Assembly: GCF_006704125.1 (NCBI RefSeq)
Contig: NZ_VIGH01000005.1
Coordinates: 124,001 to 188,000 of the forward strand
Reading direction: 5' to 3'
Source: Rhodococcus spelaei
Lineage (GTDB): Bacteria; Actinomycetota; Actinomycetes; Mycobacteriales; Mycobacteriaceae
Length of the DNA: 64,000 bases
Below the pieces are notes generated by a model that was not told the DNA's origin, did no database searches, and saw only the letters and a program-made list of their open reading frames with translations. The position numbers and the translations under genes were made by a program. Shown piece by piece: positions 1 to 8,259 of this stretch; within the stretch, counting starts at the first letter, position 1, and each line of letters opens with the position of its first letter.

Positions 1-1014
1 GAGGCGCCCGCGGGCCGCTCCGTCACCATCACTCTCACCGACGAGATCGACGTCAGCCGCGGCGACGTCCTCGCCGCCGCGGACGCACTGCCCGGCGTCG
101 CGGACCAGTTCGAGGCGCACGTCGTGTGGATGGGCGAGCACGAGATGCTGCCCGAACGCCCGTACCTGTGTCAGATCGGCACGATGACCGTGCAGGCCCG
201 GATCACCAAGCCCAAGTACAAGGTCAACGTCAACACCCTCGAGAAGACCGCGACGAACACGTTGGCGCTCAACGAGATCGGCGTCTGCAACATCAGCTTC
301 GACCGGCCGGTGCCGTTCGACGCCTACAGAGCGAACCGCGACACCGGCGGGTTCATCCTTATCGACCGGCTCACCAACACGACAGTCGGTGCCGGCATGA
401 TCGCGCACTCGCTGCGCCGGTCGGACAACATCCACTGGCAGGCCGTGGACGTGAACGAGCAGGCGCGCCAGACGCTGAACGGCCATCGCCCGCAGGTGCT
501 GTGGTTCACCGGACTCTCCGGCTCGGGCAAGTCCACCATCGCCAACGAGCTCGAGCGGCAGCTGTACGCGCTGGGCTGCCACACCTACCTCCTCGACGGC
601 GACAACGTCCGGCACGGTCTCAACCGCGACCTGGGCTTCACCGAGGCGGACCGGGTGGAGAACATCCGGCGTGTCACCGAGGTCGCCCGGCTGATGGCCG
701 ACGCCGGTCTGATCGTCCTGGCGTCCTTCATCTCTCCGTTCCGCGCCGAGCGTGAGGCGGCGCGTGAGCTGGTCGGGTCCGACCAGTTCTGTGAGGTGTT
801 CGTCGACACCCCGATCGACGTCGCCGAGCAGCGGGATCCCAAGGGCCTCTACAAGAAGGCACGTCGCGGGGAGCTGGCGAACTTCACCGGTGTCGACTCG
901 CCGTACGAGTCGCCGGAGCATCCCGACTTGCGGATCGACACGACCGCGACGTCTCCGGAGGAGGCGGGCAGGTTGATCATCGAGCACCTGCGCGGCCGCG
1001 GCGTCATCGCCTGA
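1..1014 (+). CDS. cysNC: Bifunctional sulfate adenylyltransferase subunit 1/adenylylsulfate kinase, 3' part
   Basis: The reading frame is open from the first base of the window, so the 5' end lies outside it. The first roughly 150 residues match the C-terminal beta-barrel domains of CysN, the GTPase subunit of ATP sulfurylase. They are followed by a complete APS kinase (CysC) domain with the P-loop GLSGSGKS at about 511-534, the [17 protein letters not shown] motif and the [19 protein letters not shown] segment. Known role of the family: with CysD it activates sulfate to APS and phosphorylates APS to PAPS in the cytoplasm. The CysN-CysC fusion is usual in mycobacteria and relatives. It is followed after 46 bases by a run of same-strand genes that includes a sulfotransferase, a PAPS user. 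Confidence 0.95.
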   Translation, partial: EAPAGRSVTITLTDEIDVSRGDVLAAADALPGVADQFEAHVVWMGEHEMLPERPYLCQIGTMTVQARITKPKYKVNVNTLEKTATNTLALNEIGVCNISFDRPVPFDAYRANRDTGGFILIDRLTNTTVGAGMIAHSLRRSDNIHWQAVDVNEQARQTLNGHRPQVLWFTGLSGSGKSTIANELERQLYALGCHTYLLDGDNVRHGLNRDLGFTEADRVENIRRVTEVARLMADAGLIVLASFISPFRAEREAARELVGSDQFCEVFVDTPIDVAEQRDPKGLYKKARRGELANFTGVDSPYESPEHPDLRIDTTATSPEEAGRLIIEHLRGRGVIA

Positions 1015-1060
1015 GTGCGTTTCCCGAGTACCCACCCACCCATCACGGAAGGAGCGTTCC

Positions 1061-1420
1061 TTGCTCTCGAGAGACGAAATCTGTTCGGTAGTCGAGTCGT
1101 ACGTGAAGCACCTCGGCAACCACGACGTCGACCAGCTGGTCGCGCTGTTCGCGGACGACGCCGTTCAGCACGAGCCGCTCGGCGTCCGGAGCTACCGGGG
1201 CATCGAGGAGATCCGCGGGTTCGACACCGAGAACGCGAAGGTGGACTTCACGGTCAGCCGCTACTCGCCGATCGTCGTCACCGGCCGGTACGCGTCGATG
1301 CAGCTGCGGATCCAGCGTGAGGGCATGCCCGACTTCCTCGCCAGCGATCTCTTCGAGTTCGACGACGACGGCCGGATCGTCTCGCTCAGTGTCGTGCTCG
1401 ATCCGCAGGCACGGGTGTGA
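1061..1420 (+). CDS. SnoaL-like/NTF2-fold protein
   Basis: A 119-residue protein starting at TTG, chosen because a strong GGAAGGAG ribosome site lies six bases upstream. The pattern of an N-terminal helix, the phrase YVKHLGNHDVDQLVALFADDAVQHEPLG and alternating beta strands fits the NTF2-like/SnoaL cone fold, which includes ketosteroid isomerases, polyketide cyclases and limonene-epoxide hydrolases. No specific catalytic set can be assigned. Its stop codon overlaps the GTG start of the following dehydrogenase by four bases (GTGA), so the two are probably translationally coupled. Inference: it acts on the same small hydrophobic substrate as the neighbouring dehydrogenase and sulfotransferase. 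Confidence 0.75.
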   Translation: MLSRDEICSVVESYVKHLGNHDVDQLVALFADDAVQHEPLGVRSYRGIEEIRGFDTENAKVDFTVSRYSPIVVTGRYASMQLRIQREGMPDFLASDLFEFDDDGRIVSLSVVLDPQARV

Positions 1421-2229
1421 CGGCCGCCGAGTTGGTGGCGCCCACGATGCCGGCGATGCTCGAGGGCAAGGTCGTGGTCGTCTCCGGGGTGGGTACGGGG
1501 CTGGGACGCTCGGTGGCCGTCCGCGGCGCGCTTGCCGGTGCCCGGGTCGTCCTGGCCGCACGGACCGAGTCGCGGTTGACGGAGGTCGCCGACGAGATCC
1601 GCGCCCTGGGCGGTACCGCGGTGACCGTACCGACCGACCTCACCGACGACGCGTCGGTGACGAACCTCGCCGAGTCGGCGCTCGAGGAGTTCGGAGTCGT
1701 CGACGCGGTGGTGCACAACGCTTTTGTGCAACCACCGCACGAGCGGGTGCTCGACGCAGATTTCGAGACGATCCGGCAGGGCCTGGACATCAACCTGCTG
1801 GCGGCACTCAACCTGACCCGGAAGCTGGCGCCCGCGCTGGAACGGTCCCAGGGGTCGGTCGTGATGATCAACTCGATGGTGCTGCGCAACCAGTTGCCGA
1901 ACTTCGGCGCCTACCGCGTGATGAAGGCCGGGCTGCTCGCCCTCGCGCGCAGTCTCTCGGTCGAGATGGGTCCGATGGGTGTCCGGGTGAACTCGGTTGC
2001 GCCGGGCTACATCTGGGCGGATCGGGTCAAGCGGATGGTTGAGAAGCAGGCTGCCGAGCGCGGCGTCGACCCGGCCGTGGTCTACGCCGAGATCGCCGCG
2101 GGTACCGATCTGCGTCGGCTGCCCGAACCGGACGACATCGCGAATGCCGTGCTGTTCCTCGCGTCCGATCTCGCTCGGGCGATCACCGGGCAGTGCCTGG
2201 ACGTCAACTGCGGCCACGCCCACCACTGA
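1417..2229 (+). CDS. SDR family NAD(P)-dependent oxidoreductase
   Basis: A 270-residue classical short-chain dehydrogenase. The nucleotide-binding motif is SGVGTGLG (residues 23-30), a Ser-led variant of TGxxxGxG. The catalytic residues are Ser153 (in INSMV), Tyr166 and Lys170 (YRVMK), and the C-terminal part carries NSVAPGYIWADR. The usual NNAG is replaced by HNAF at 100-103, so the structural Asn is kept but its surroundings differ. The GTG start overlaps the previous stop. Expected reaction: reversible oxidation of a secondary alcohol or ketone with NAD(P) in the cytoplasm; substrate unknown. The sulfotransferase gene starts 23 bases downstream, which suggests that a hydroxyl group is generated or consumed before or after sulfation. 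Confidence 0.88.
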   Translation: MTAAELVAPTMPAMLEGKVVVVSGVGTGLGRSVAVRGALAGARVVLAARTESRLTEVADEIRALGGTAVTVPTDLTDDASVTNLAESALEEFGVVDAVVHNAFVQPPHERVLDADFETIRQGLDINLLAALNLTRKLAPALERSQGSVVMINSMVLRNQLPNFGAYRVMKAGLLALARSLSVEMGPMGVRVNSVAPGYIWADRVKRMVEKQAAERGVDPAVVYAEIAAGTDLRRLPEPDDIANAVLFLASDLARAITGQCLDVNCGHAHH

Positions 2230-2252
2230 TCGACTCTCACAAGGACTTGACG

Positions 2253-3398
2253 ATGACACACGACTACGCCGGCATCGGATCCATCGAGGACCTGCAGCAG
2301 GCTGCCCGCGAGCAGGCGGGGTACGACGACTTCGGCGGCGACGGTTACGTCGAGGGGCTGACGGTTCTGCTCGACTCGTTCGAGAAGGAGGCCGACCTCA
2401 CCCCACAGGGGAAGGCGATCGCACGAAAGATGATCACCGGAGCGCTCGCGGGGCGCTTGACCAGCGAGGCCGGGTTCGCGAAATACCCCGAGCACGTAGA
2501 TGTTCCGATCGAGCGCCCGATCTTCGTGGTCGGGTTGACCCGGACCGGCAGCACCGCGCTGCACCGGTTGCTCGGCGCGGACCCGGCGCATCAGGGTGCC
2601 GAGATGTGGCTCGCCGAGACTCCTCAGCCGCGTCCCCCTCGCGACGAGTGGTCGGAGAACGCGGACTACGTGCGCTCCGACGCCTTCTACCGGGCACGGC
2701 AGGCGAACGAGGCGGACCTGATGAAGGTGCACTTCATGGGAGCGGAGGAGGTCGAGGAATGTTGGCGTCTGCTGCAGCAGACGATGCTGTCGACCGCGTT
2801 CGACACCATCGCGTACGTGCCGAGCTACACCCGGTGGCTTGCCGAGCAGGACTGGACCGAAACGTACGCGCGGCACAAGAAGAACCTGCAGTTGATCGGG
2901 CTGAACGATCCGGACCGACGGTGGGTGCTCAAGAGTCCCAGCCACGTCTTCGCGATCGACGAGATCATGAAGGTCTACCCCGACGCGCTGCTCGTTCGCA
3001 CCTTCCGGGATCCGCTGACGTCGATGGCGTCCACCTTCAGCCTCGCGGAGCAGGGCGGACACGGCATGTCGAAGGCCTTCGACCGCCCGGCCATCGGGCG
3101 CACCCAACTCGACCTGTGGTCGCGCGGTAACGCGCAGTTCAACGCGGCTCGTGCCCGATACAACCCGGACCAGTTCATCGACGTCGACTACAAGGACTTC
3201 TTCGCGGATTCGGTCGGCACCGTCGAGAAGATCTATTCGCAGTTCGAGCTGCCCTTCACGGACGAGGCTCGCGCCGCTGTGCAGGCGTCGCACGAGGCCA
3301 GCCTCGCCGACCATCGGCGTCCGTCGCACCGCTACTCGCTCGAGGAGTTCGGCGTGACGGCCGCCGATGTCGAGGCGAAGTTCGCCGCCACCGTCTGA
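2253..3398 (+). CDS. Sulfotransferase family protein (PAPS-dependent type)
   Basis: A 381-residue protein. The 5'-phosphosulfate-binding loop is GLTRTGST (residues 94-101, in PIFVVGLTRTGSTALHRLL), and the 3'-phosphate-binding region follows as LLVRTFRDPLTSMAS. KSPSHVFAIDEIMKVYPDA is characteristic of the actinobacterial and proteobacterial Sulfotransfer_3 group. The ATG start is preceded by AAGGA. Family role: transfer of the sulfuryl group of PAPS to a hydroxyl or amine of a small molecule or lipid in the cytoplasm. An in-frame extension further upstream exists but lacks a ribosome site. The location four genes after cysNC, which makes PAPS, supports the assignment. The acceptor is not predictable from sequence. 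Confidence 0.88.
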   Translation: MTHDYAGIGSIEDLQQAAREQAGYDDFGGDGYVEGLTVLLDSFEKEADLTPQGKAIARKMITGALAGRLTSEAGFAKYPEHVDVPIERPIFVVGLTRTGSTALHRLLGADPAHQGAEMWLAETPQPRPPRDEWSENADYVRSDAFYRARQANEADLMKVHFMGAEEVEECWRLLQQTMLSTAFDTIAYVPSYTRWLAEQDWTETYARHKKNLQLIGLNDPDRRWVLKSPSHVFAIDEIMKVYPDALLVRTFRDPLTSMASTFSLAEQGGHGMSKAFDRPAIGRTQLDLWSRGNAQFNAARARYNPDQFIDVDYKDFFADSVGTVEKIYSQFELPFTDEARAAVQASHEASLADHRRPSHRYSLEEFGVTAADVEAKFAATV

Positions 3399-3433
3399 AC
3401 AGTCGAAACATCAACCAGAACAGGGATACTCAC

Positions 3434-4495
3434 ATGAACGCCACTTGGGAAAAGTTCTGCACAGACCTGCTCGAGGTCGGAAGGATCCTGGACGACGACA
3501 TCGTCCCGCAGGACACATTGACGCAGGCCGAGGGAGTCCGGTACCTGAGCCGGCTGCTGCGCTACGCGACGATCAACTGCGTCGAGTACACCGATCCGCG
3601 GTGGCCGCAGTTCACCTCGGCCCCGAACCCGAACATGATGACGAAGATCGGCGCCGACAACCCGGACAACATCTACATGCGCGCCAACATCTCCGGGAAG
3701 TACAGCTACCGGATCACCGGGACCCGGGGCACGGTCTCGCTGATCACCTTCGGCTCCCGCGTCAATCGGTACCACATCGACGGCACCATGCTGCAGACCG
3801 GCGACCTGCACATTCACGACCTCGAGGTCGACGAGAACGGCCGCTTCGAGTTCATCGCCAGCGTGGACGAGCCGGCCGAGGGCGCCTGGCTGCCGCTGGC
3901 GGTGGACAGCAACCTCATCTCGGTTCGGCAGACCTACGCGGACCGGCGTGCCGAGGTGCCCGGCGAGCTGTCCATCGAGTGCCTGAACCCCGACGGTGAG
4001 TTCGTTCCCCTGACCGAGGAGGAGTTGGGGCAGCGTCTGGACCGCTCGATCGGCATGCTGAAGGGGTCGGCGGCCACGTTCCTCGAGTGGTCGCGCGACT
4101 TCATGCCGCAGCCCAACGAGATCTTCGACCGCGGCCAGGAGCAGTTCCAGAAGGCGGGCGGCGATCCGACGATCTTCTACCTGCACGGGTACTGGAAGCT
4201 CGCCGAGGACGAGGCGTGGGTCATCGAGACCGAGGTCCCGAACTGCGAGTACTTCAACTTCGTGCTGCAGAACTTCTGGGTGGAGTCCCTCGACTACAAC
4301 CGGACGAACATCTACATCAACAACCACACCGCGAAGCTGAACGACGACGGCACCCTCACGATCGTGGTGGCGGCGAAGGATCCGGGTTACGGCAACTGGA
4401 TCGACACGGATTCGCATGCCGAGGGTACGTGGGCGATGCGCTGGATCAAGGCGGACTCGCACCCGATCCCGACCTCGAAGGTCGTCAAGATCTGA
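3434..4495 (+). CDS. DUF1214 domain-containing protein
   Basis: A 353-residue soluble-looking protein with no signal peptide. The C-terminal third (WVIETEVPNCEYFNFVLQN..., INNHTAKLNDDGTLTIVVAAKDPG..., GTWAMRWIKA) has the sheet-rich pattern of DUF1214. The middle part (NPDNIYMRANISGKYSYRITG) resembles the substrate-like portion of the DUF1254/DUF1214 family. The function of this family is unestablished. In actinobacteria such genes often accompany dehydrogenases and sulfotransferases, as here (from memory, not searched). The gene starts 35 bases after the sulfotransferase stop and ends just before a hairpin, so it is probably the last gene of the cysNC-sulfotransferase transcription unit. Confidence 0.8.
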   Translation: MNATWEKFCTDLLEVGRILDDDIVPQDTLTQAEGVRYLSRLLRYATINCVEYTDPRWPQFTSAPNPNMMTKIGADNPDNIYMRANISGKYSYRITGTRGTVSLITFGSRVNRYHIDGTMLQTGDLHIHDLEVDENGRFEFIASVDEPAEGAWLPLAVDSNLISVRQTYADRRAEVPGELSIECLNPDGEFVPLTEEELGQRLDRSIGMLKGSAATFLEWSRDFMPQPNEIFDRGQEQFQKAGGDPTIFYLHGYWKLAEDEAWVIETEVPNCEYFNFVLQNFWVESLDYNRTNIYINNHTAKLNDDGTLTIVVAAKDPGYGNWIDTDSHAEGTWAMRWIKADSHPIPTSKVVKI

Positions 4496-4531
4496 GGCAG
4501 AGCAGCTCACCCGGTCTTGTGCGAACAGTCG

Positions 4532-4560
4532 TGCTGCGCGGTCGTTTCGGCCGCGCAGTA
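4532..4560 (+). terminator. Hairpin after the DUF1214 gene
   Basis: CTGCGCGG at 4534-4541 pairs with CCGCGCAG at 4551-4558, and the flanking G-T and T-A pairs extend the stem to ten, with a nine-base loop. There is no strong T tract, as is common in GC-rich actinobacteria. It separates the putative five-gene operon from the solute-binding protein gene. Confidence 0.5.
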
Positions 4561-4617
4561 CGACCTCCCGTTGCGTAGGGGAAGGTTCGCCGGACCCTAC
4601 ACAGTATTGGGAATCGT

Positions 4618-6231
4618 ATGCACACCAGAATAATTCGGTCCGGCACTCGCCTGATTGCACTCGCCATTGCCGGTGCACTGTTGTTGACCGGCTGCGCGTC
4701 GAGTAGTGGCGACGCCTCGGGCGCAGGCTCCCTGGCCGGCAGCGGTGCGGCAGGCTTCGTAGGCGCACACGACGGCGGAGAGCCGGTTGACGGAGGCGTT
4801 CTCACCTTCGGGTCCTATTCATTCCCCGCGGTGCTGGATCCAACCAAGACTCAATCCGCCGGCTCGACCGGCGGGACCGAAATGGCCGCAATCTACGACA
4901 CGCTCGTGCGCAGTGACTTCGCAGCCGGGAGCTTCGTGCCACAGCTGGCGAAGACGCTGACGAGCAACGGCGACTTCACGGTGTACATGCTCACCCTCCC
5001 CGACGGCTTGACCTTCAGCGATGGAAGCGCCCTCGACGCGCAAGCAGTGAAGTGGAGCATCGACCGATTCGTGGCGGCCAAGGGCGATGTGTCGCAGTCC
5101 TGGTTGAACATCGTGGACAGAGTCGACACCCCGAACGCCACCACCGTCGAGTTCACGCTCAAGAGACCGTGGAATCAGTTTCCGGCCTTGTTGTCGATGG
5201 GCCCCGGAATGGTCGTTGCTCGAAGCTCCGAGGCCAACGGAACGTTCACCCCGATCGGGGCGGGTCCGTTCACCCTGGCCAAGTTCACGCCGCACGAGGA
5301 ATTGGTCCTTGCTGCGCGCAAGGACTATCAGGGTGGTAGACCTCCGCTGGACACACTGCGATTCGTTCCCACCTCGGGCGCTCAGTCTCAGTACGAGTCA
5401 CTGAAGAGCGGCCAGATCAACATGACGTACATCCTCCGGGACGAAGGTGTCGTCAAACAGGTTCTCGACGACGGGTACTCCGGGTATCTCAGTCCCACCG
5501 GTCAGAACGGACTCGGCACGATCAACAATCGCGAGGGCAGGCCTGGGGCCGATGTTCGCGTCCGCCAGGCCATCGCGTACGGGGTGGATCCGGAGGCTCT
5601 CAATACGCGTGCGAACAATGGATTGGGCACCGCCAGTTCTGAACTCGTCCCGAAGGCGTCACGTTGGTACAACAACACCGCAGGCATTCCCTTCGATCCG
5701 ACGAAGGCGAAGACACTGCTGGATCAAGCGAAGGCAGACGGGTACGACGGCAAACTCCGCTACCTCGCAACCTCAGAGCCCAGCACCCAGGCCACGGCGT
5801 TGACGGTGCAGGCGTCACTGAACGCAATCGGCTTCGACGTGACCATCGACTACGCAACCGACGTGACCGACTTGGTCCGCAGGGTGTACAGAGACCATGA
5901 CTTCGACATGACCAGGGGCGCGGCGCCGGTCGGCGAAGAAGCGCCCTACCTGAATCTGTACAACAGCATGGCGAGCGACTCGAAGAACAATGCTTCCGGG
6001 TTCGCGGACCCGAAGATGGACACACTGATCACGGCGGTCCAGACCGCGCCGACCGAAGACGCTGTTCGTGACGCCATCAGTCGGGTGCAGGAGTACGCCA
6101 ACCTGACGGTGCCTTACGTGATCTGGGGCCCGGCGACGGTACTGACCGCGTGGGACGCGAACGTTCACGGCGTCAAGCGCGACATCGCGGACATGATGTT
6201 CTTCGACAAGGCCTGGATCTCGCCGAAGTGA
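4618..6231 (+). CDS. ABC transporter family-5 solute-binding lipoprotein
   Basis: A 537-residue protein with a lipoprotein signal: positively charged start, hydrophobic stretch LIALAIAGALLLTGC, lipobox LTGC and a Ser/Gly-rich linker. The mature part follows the SBP_bac_5 (DppA/OppA/NikA) plan: GGVLTFGSYSFPAVLDPTK, the DGLTFSDGSALDAQAVKWSIDRF segment and VRVRQAIAYGVDPEALN. Family members bind peptides, nickel or other small molecules outside the membrane and pass them to an ABC permease. No permease or ATPase gene adjoins it, so it must use a transporter encoded elsewhere or act as an orphan. The upstream hairpin suggests it is not in the sulfotransferase operon but could serve the same pathway. 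Confidence 0.88.
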   Translation: MHTRIIRSGTRLIALAIAGALLLTGCASSSGDASGAGSLAGSGAAGFVGAHDGGEPVDGGVLTFGSYSFPAVLDPTKTQSAGSTGGTEMAAIYDTLVRSDFAAGSFVPQLAKTLTSNGDFTVYMLTLPDGLTFSDGSALDAQAVKWSIDRFVAAKGDVSQSWLNIVDRVDTPNATTVEFTLKRPWNQFPALLSMGPGMVVARSSEANGTFTPIGAGPFTLAKFTPHEELVLAARKDYQGGRPPLDTLRFVPTSGAQSQYESLKSGQINMTYILRDEGVVKQVLDDGYSGYLSPTGQNGLGTINNREGRPGADVRVRQAIAYGVDPEALNTRANNGLGTASSELVPKASRWYNNTAGIPFDPTKAKTLLDQAKADGYDGKLRYLATSEPSTQATALTVQASLNAIGFDVTIDYATDVTDLVRRVYRDHDFDMTRGAAPVGEEAPYLNLYNSMASDSKNNASGFADPKMDTLITAVQTAPTEDAVRDAISRVQEYANLTVPYVIWGPATVLTAWDANVHGVKRDIADMMFFDKAWISPK

Positions 6232-6277
6232 CCTGACGAGGGGTTGGCCGGGGCCGGTCTCGACCGGTCCCGGTCAT

Positions 6278-6298
6278 CGGAATCGCTGAGCGATTCCG
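6278..6298 (+). terminator. Hairpin after the solute-binding protein gene
   Basis: CGGAATCGC (6278-6286) and GCGATTCCG (6290-6298) form a perfect nine-base-pair stem with a TGA loop, 46 bases after the stop codon. No T run follows. It could be a terminator or, given the 64 bases left before the next start, an operator for the downstream oxidoreductase gene. Confidence 0.45.
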
Positions 6299-6361
6299 TA
6301 CCGCCCGACAATACGGTCGGCTGTGAACTGTCGGTCGAGCAGCGAAGAAGATGGTGGAGCG

Positions 6362-7240
6362 ATGAAGTGGTCGTTGGCGGGCGCGATGATCGACGCCCTG
6401 GATCTGTGCGAGTTGGCTCAGGTTGCGGAGGAAGTGGGATTCGACAGCATCTCGCTCTCCGATTCGGTGTTCTACCCCGAGCACGTCTCGGCTCCCTATC
6501 CGTACTCGCCCGACGGCAAACGGATGTGGGCGCCGGAGGCTCCGATGCCGGACCCCTTCATCGCCATGACTGCAATGGCCGCCGTGACCAAGCGAATTCG
6601 CTTCTACACCAACGTGCTCAAGCTTCCGCTGCGAGACCCACTGCTCACCGCGAAGCAGCTCTCGACCATGGCCGTGATGTCGGGCAACCGGATAGCGGTC
6701 GGTGTCGGGCTGTCGTGGATCCCCGAGGAGTTCGCGTTCACCCGAACCGACATGCGGACACGGGGCGCGCGCACCGACGAGGCGATCGAGATCATCAAGG
6801 CGGTGTGCGCCGGGCGCGGACCGGAGTGGGTCGAATTCCACGGCAAGCACTACGACTTCGATCGGCTGATGATCAGCCCCGCACCCGATCGCGCATTGCC
6901 GGTGTACGTCGGCGGTCACAGCGAGGCCGGCCTGCGGCGGGCGGCCCGGCTCGGGGACGGGTGGCTGTCGGTCAACACGGAGATCGACGAGCTGACCGCC
7001 GCGATCACCCGGCTGGGTGAGCTGCGCGCCGAATACGGACGCAGCGACGAGCCTTTCGAGATCAACGCCTCGCCGACCGGGATCCGCGACGTCGACGACT
7101 ATCGCGCGCTCGCGGAACTCGGCGTCACCGAGGTCCGGGTCTCGCCGTGGCATCTCTACGGTGCGGACTTCACCGACGCGCAGGCGCGCCTGGATGCGGT
7201 TCGCCGCTTCTCCGACGAGGTCGTCAACGCGAAAAGCTAG
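6362..7240 (+). CDS. LLM-class F420-dependent oxidoreductase
   Basis: A 292-residue TIM-barrel flavin/F420-type enzyme of the bacterial luciferase-like family. Evidence is the opening MKWSLAGAMIDALDLCELAQVAEEVGFDSISLSDS pattern (seen in parts), FYTNVLKLPLRDPLLTAKQLSTM, RIAVGVGLSWIPEEF and LPVYVGGHSEAGLRRAARLGDGW. The ATG was chosen because GGAG precedes it at a good distance; an earlier in-frame start has no such site. Members close to this pattern use the deazaflavin F420 to oxidise or reduce alcohols and ketones. Substrate unknown. It stands alone between two hairpins, next to the accessory sulfation genes. Confidence 0.87.
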   Translation: MKWSLAGAMIDALDLCELAQVAEEVGFDSISLSDSVFYPEHVSAPYPYSPDGKRMWAPEAPMPDPFIAMTAMAAVTKRIRFYTNVLKLPLRDPLLTAKQLSTMAVMSGNRIAVGVGLSWIPEEFAFTRTDMRTRGARTDEAIEIIKAVCAGRGPEWVEFHGKHYDFDRLMISPAPDRALPVYVGGHSEAGLRRAARLGDGWLSVNTEIDELTAAITRLGELRAEYGRSDEPFEINASPTGIRDVDDYRALAELGVTEVRVSPWHLYGADFTDAQARLDAVRRFSDEVVNAKS

Positions 7241-7250
7241 GGGGTCCACA

Positions 7251-7286
7251 CCTGTTCGGCGAGCCGGAGTCGGCTCGCCGAACAGG
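7251..7286. terminator. Bidirectional terminator between convergent genes
   Basis: A perfect 15-base-pair inverted repeat, 7251-7265 with 7272-7286, and a six-base loop, lies exactly between the stop of the F420 oxidoreductase gene and the stop of menB on the opposite strand. Confidence 0.85.
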
Positions 7287-7294
7287 CCTGCGAC

Positions 7295-8188
7295 TCAAAA
7301 ATACCAGGGGTAGGGGGACCAGTCCGGGTCACGCTTCTCGAGGAACGAGTCCCGCCCCTCGACGGCCTCGTCGGTCATGTACGCCATCCGGGTGGCCTCG
7401 CCTGCGAAGAGCTGCTGGCCGACCAGTCCGTCGTCCTGAAGATTGAAGGCGTACTTGAGCATTCGCTGCGCCTGCGGCGACTTGCCGTTGATCTTGGCTG
7501 CCCACTCGATCGCGACGTCCTCGAGTTCTGCGTGGTCGACGACCTTGTTCACCGCGCCCATCCGGTGCATCTCCTCGGCGGTGTACGTCTCGCCGAGGAA
7601 GAAGATCTCACGGGCGAACTTCTGCCCCACCATCTTTGCCAGGTAGGCACTGCCGTAGCCGCCGTCGAAGCTGCCCACGTCGGCGTCGGTCTGCTTGAAC
7701 CGGGCGTGCTCGCGGCTGGCGAGCGTCAGGTCGCACACCACGTGCAAGGAGTGCCCGCCGCCCGCAGCCCAGCCGTTCACGAGGCAGATCACCACCTTCG
7801 GCATGAAGCGGATCAGTCGCTGCACCTCGAGGATGTGCAGGCGGCCGGCGCGGGCCTTGTCCACGGTGTCCGCGGTCTCGCCGTCGGCGTACTGGTAGCC
7901 ACTGCGCCCACGGATCCGCTGGTCGCCGCCGGAGCAGAACGCCCAGCCGCCGTCCTTGGTGCTCGGGCCGTTGCCGGTCAGCAGCACCGCACCGACGTCG
8001 GAGGTCATCCGCGCGTGGTCGAGCGCCTGGTACAGCTCGTCGACGGTGTGCGGACGGAAGGCGTTGCGCACCTCCGGGCGGTTGAACGCGACGCGGACAG
8101 TGCCCTGCGTGACGTGCCGGTGATAGGTGATGTCGGTGAGGTTCTCGAACCCGGGGACGGGGCGCCACAGCTGCGGATTGAAGGTCAC
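7295..8188 (-). CDS. menB: 1,4-dihydroxy-2-naphthoyl-CoA synthase
   Basis: A 297-residue crotonase-family enzyme nearly colinear with mycobacterial MenB. It converts o-succinylbenzoyl-CoA to DHNA-CoA in menaquinone biosynthesis. Diagnostic segments are LTDITYHRHV, VAFNRPEVRNAFRPHTVDEL, the oxyanion region GWAFCSGGDQRIRGRSGYQ, VVICLVNGWAAGGGHSLHVVCD, the FKQTDADVGSFDGGYGSAYLA loop and the C-terminal DWSPYPWYF. The GTG start at 8188 matches the expected N-terminus; a TTG three codons earlier is possible and the frame stays open upstream, so the start is not certain. It is divergent from the thioesterase gene starting 72 bases away, which leaves a short shared promoter region. Confidence 0.96.
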   Translation of the reverse strand: MTFNPQLWRPVPGFENLTDITYHRHVTQGTVRVAFNRPEVRNAFRPHTVDELYQALDHARMTSDVGAVLLTGNGPSTKDGGWAFCSGGDQRIRGRSGYQYADGETADTVDKARAGRLHILEVQRLIRFMPKVVICLVNGWAAGGGHSLHVVCDLTLASREHARFKQTDADVGSFDGGYGSAYLAKMVGQKFAREIFFLGETYTAEEMHRMGAVNKVVDHAELEDVAIEWAAKINGKSPQAQRMLKYAFNLQDDGLVGQQLFAGEATRMAYMTDEAVEGRDSFLEKRDPDWSPYPWYF

Positions 8189-8259
8189 GGTGCCCAAGGA
8201 TATGCCCCGGGTACGCGACCGACGTGCGTGCGCCGAAAAGCCCGGGTTACCGTGCAGGG

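Noticed and set aside
4618-7240. A complete ABC uptake system with the solute-binding protein
   Set aside because: No permease or ATPase gene lies on either side; the next gene is an oxidoreductase.
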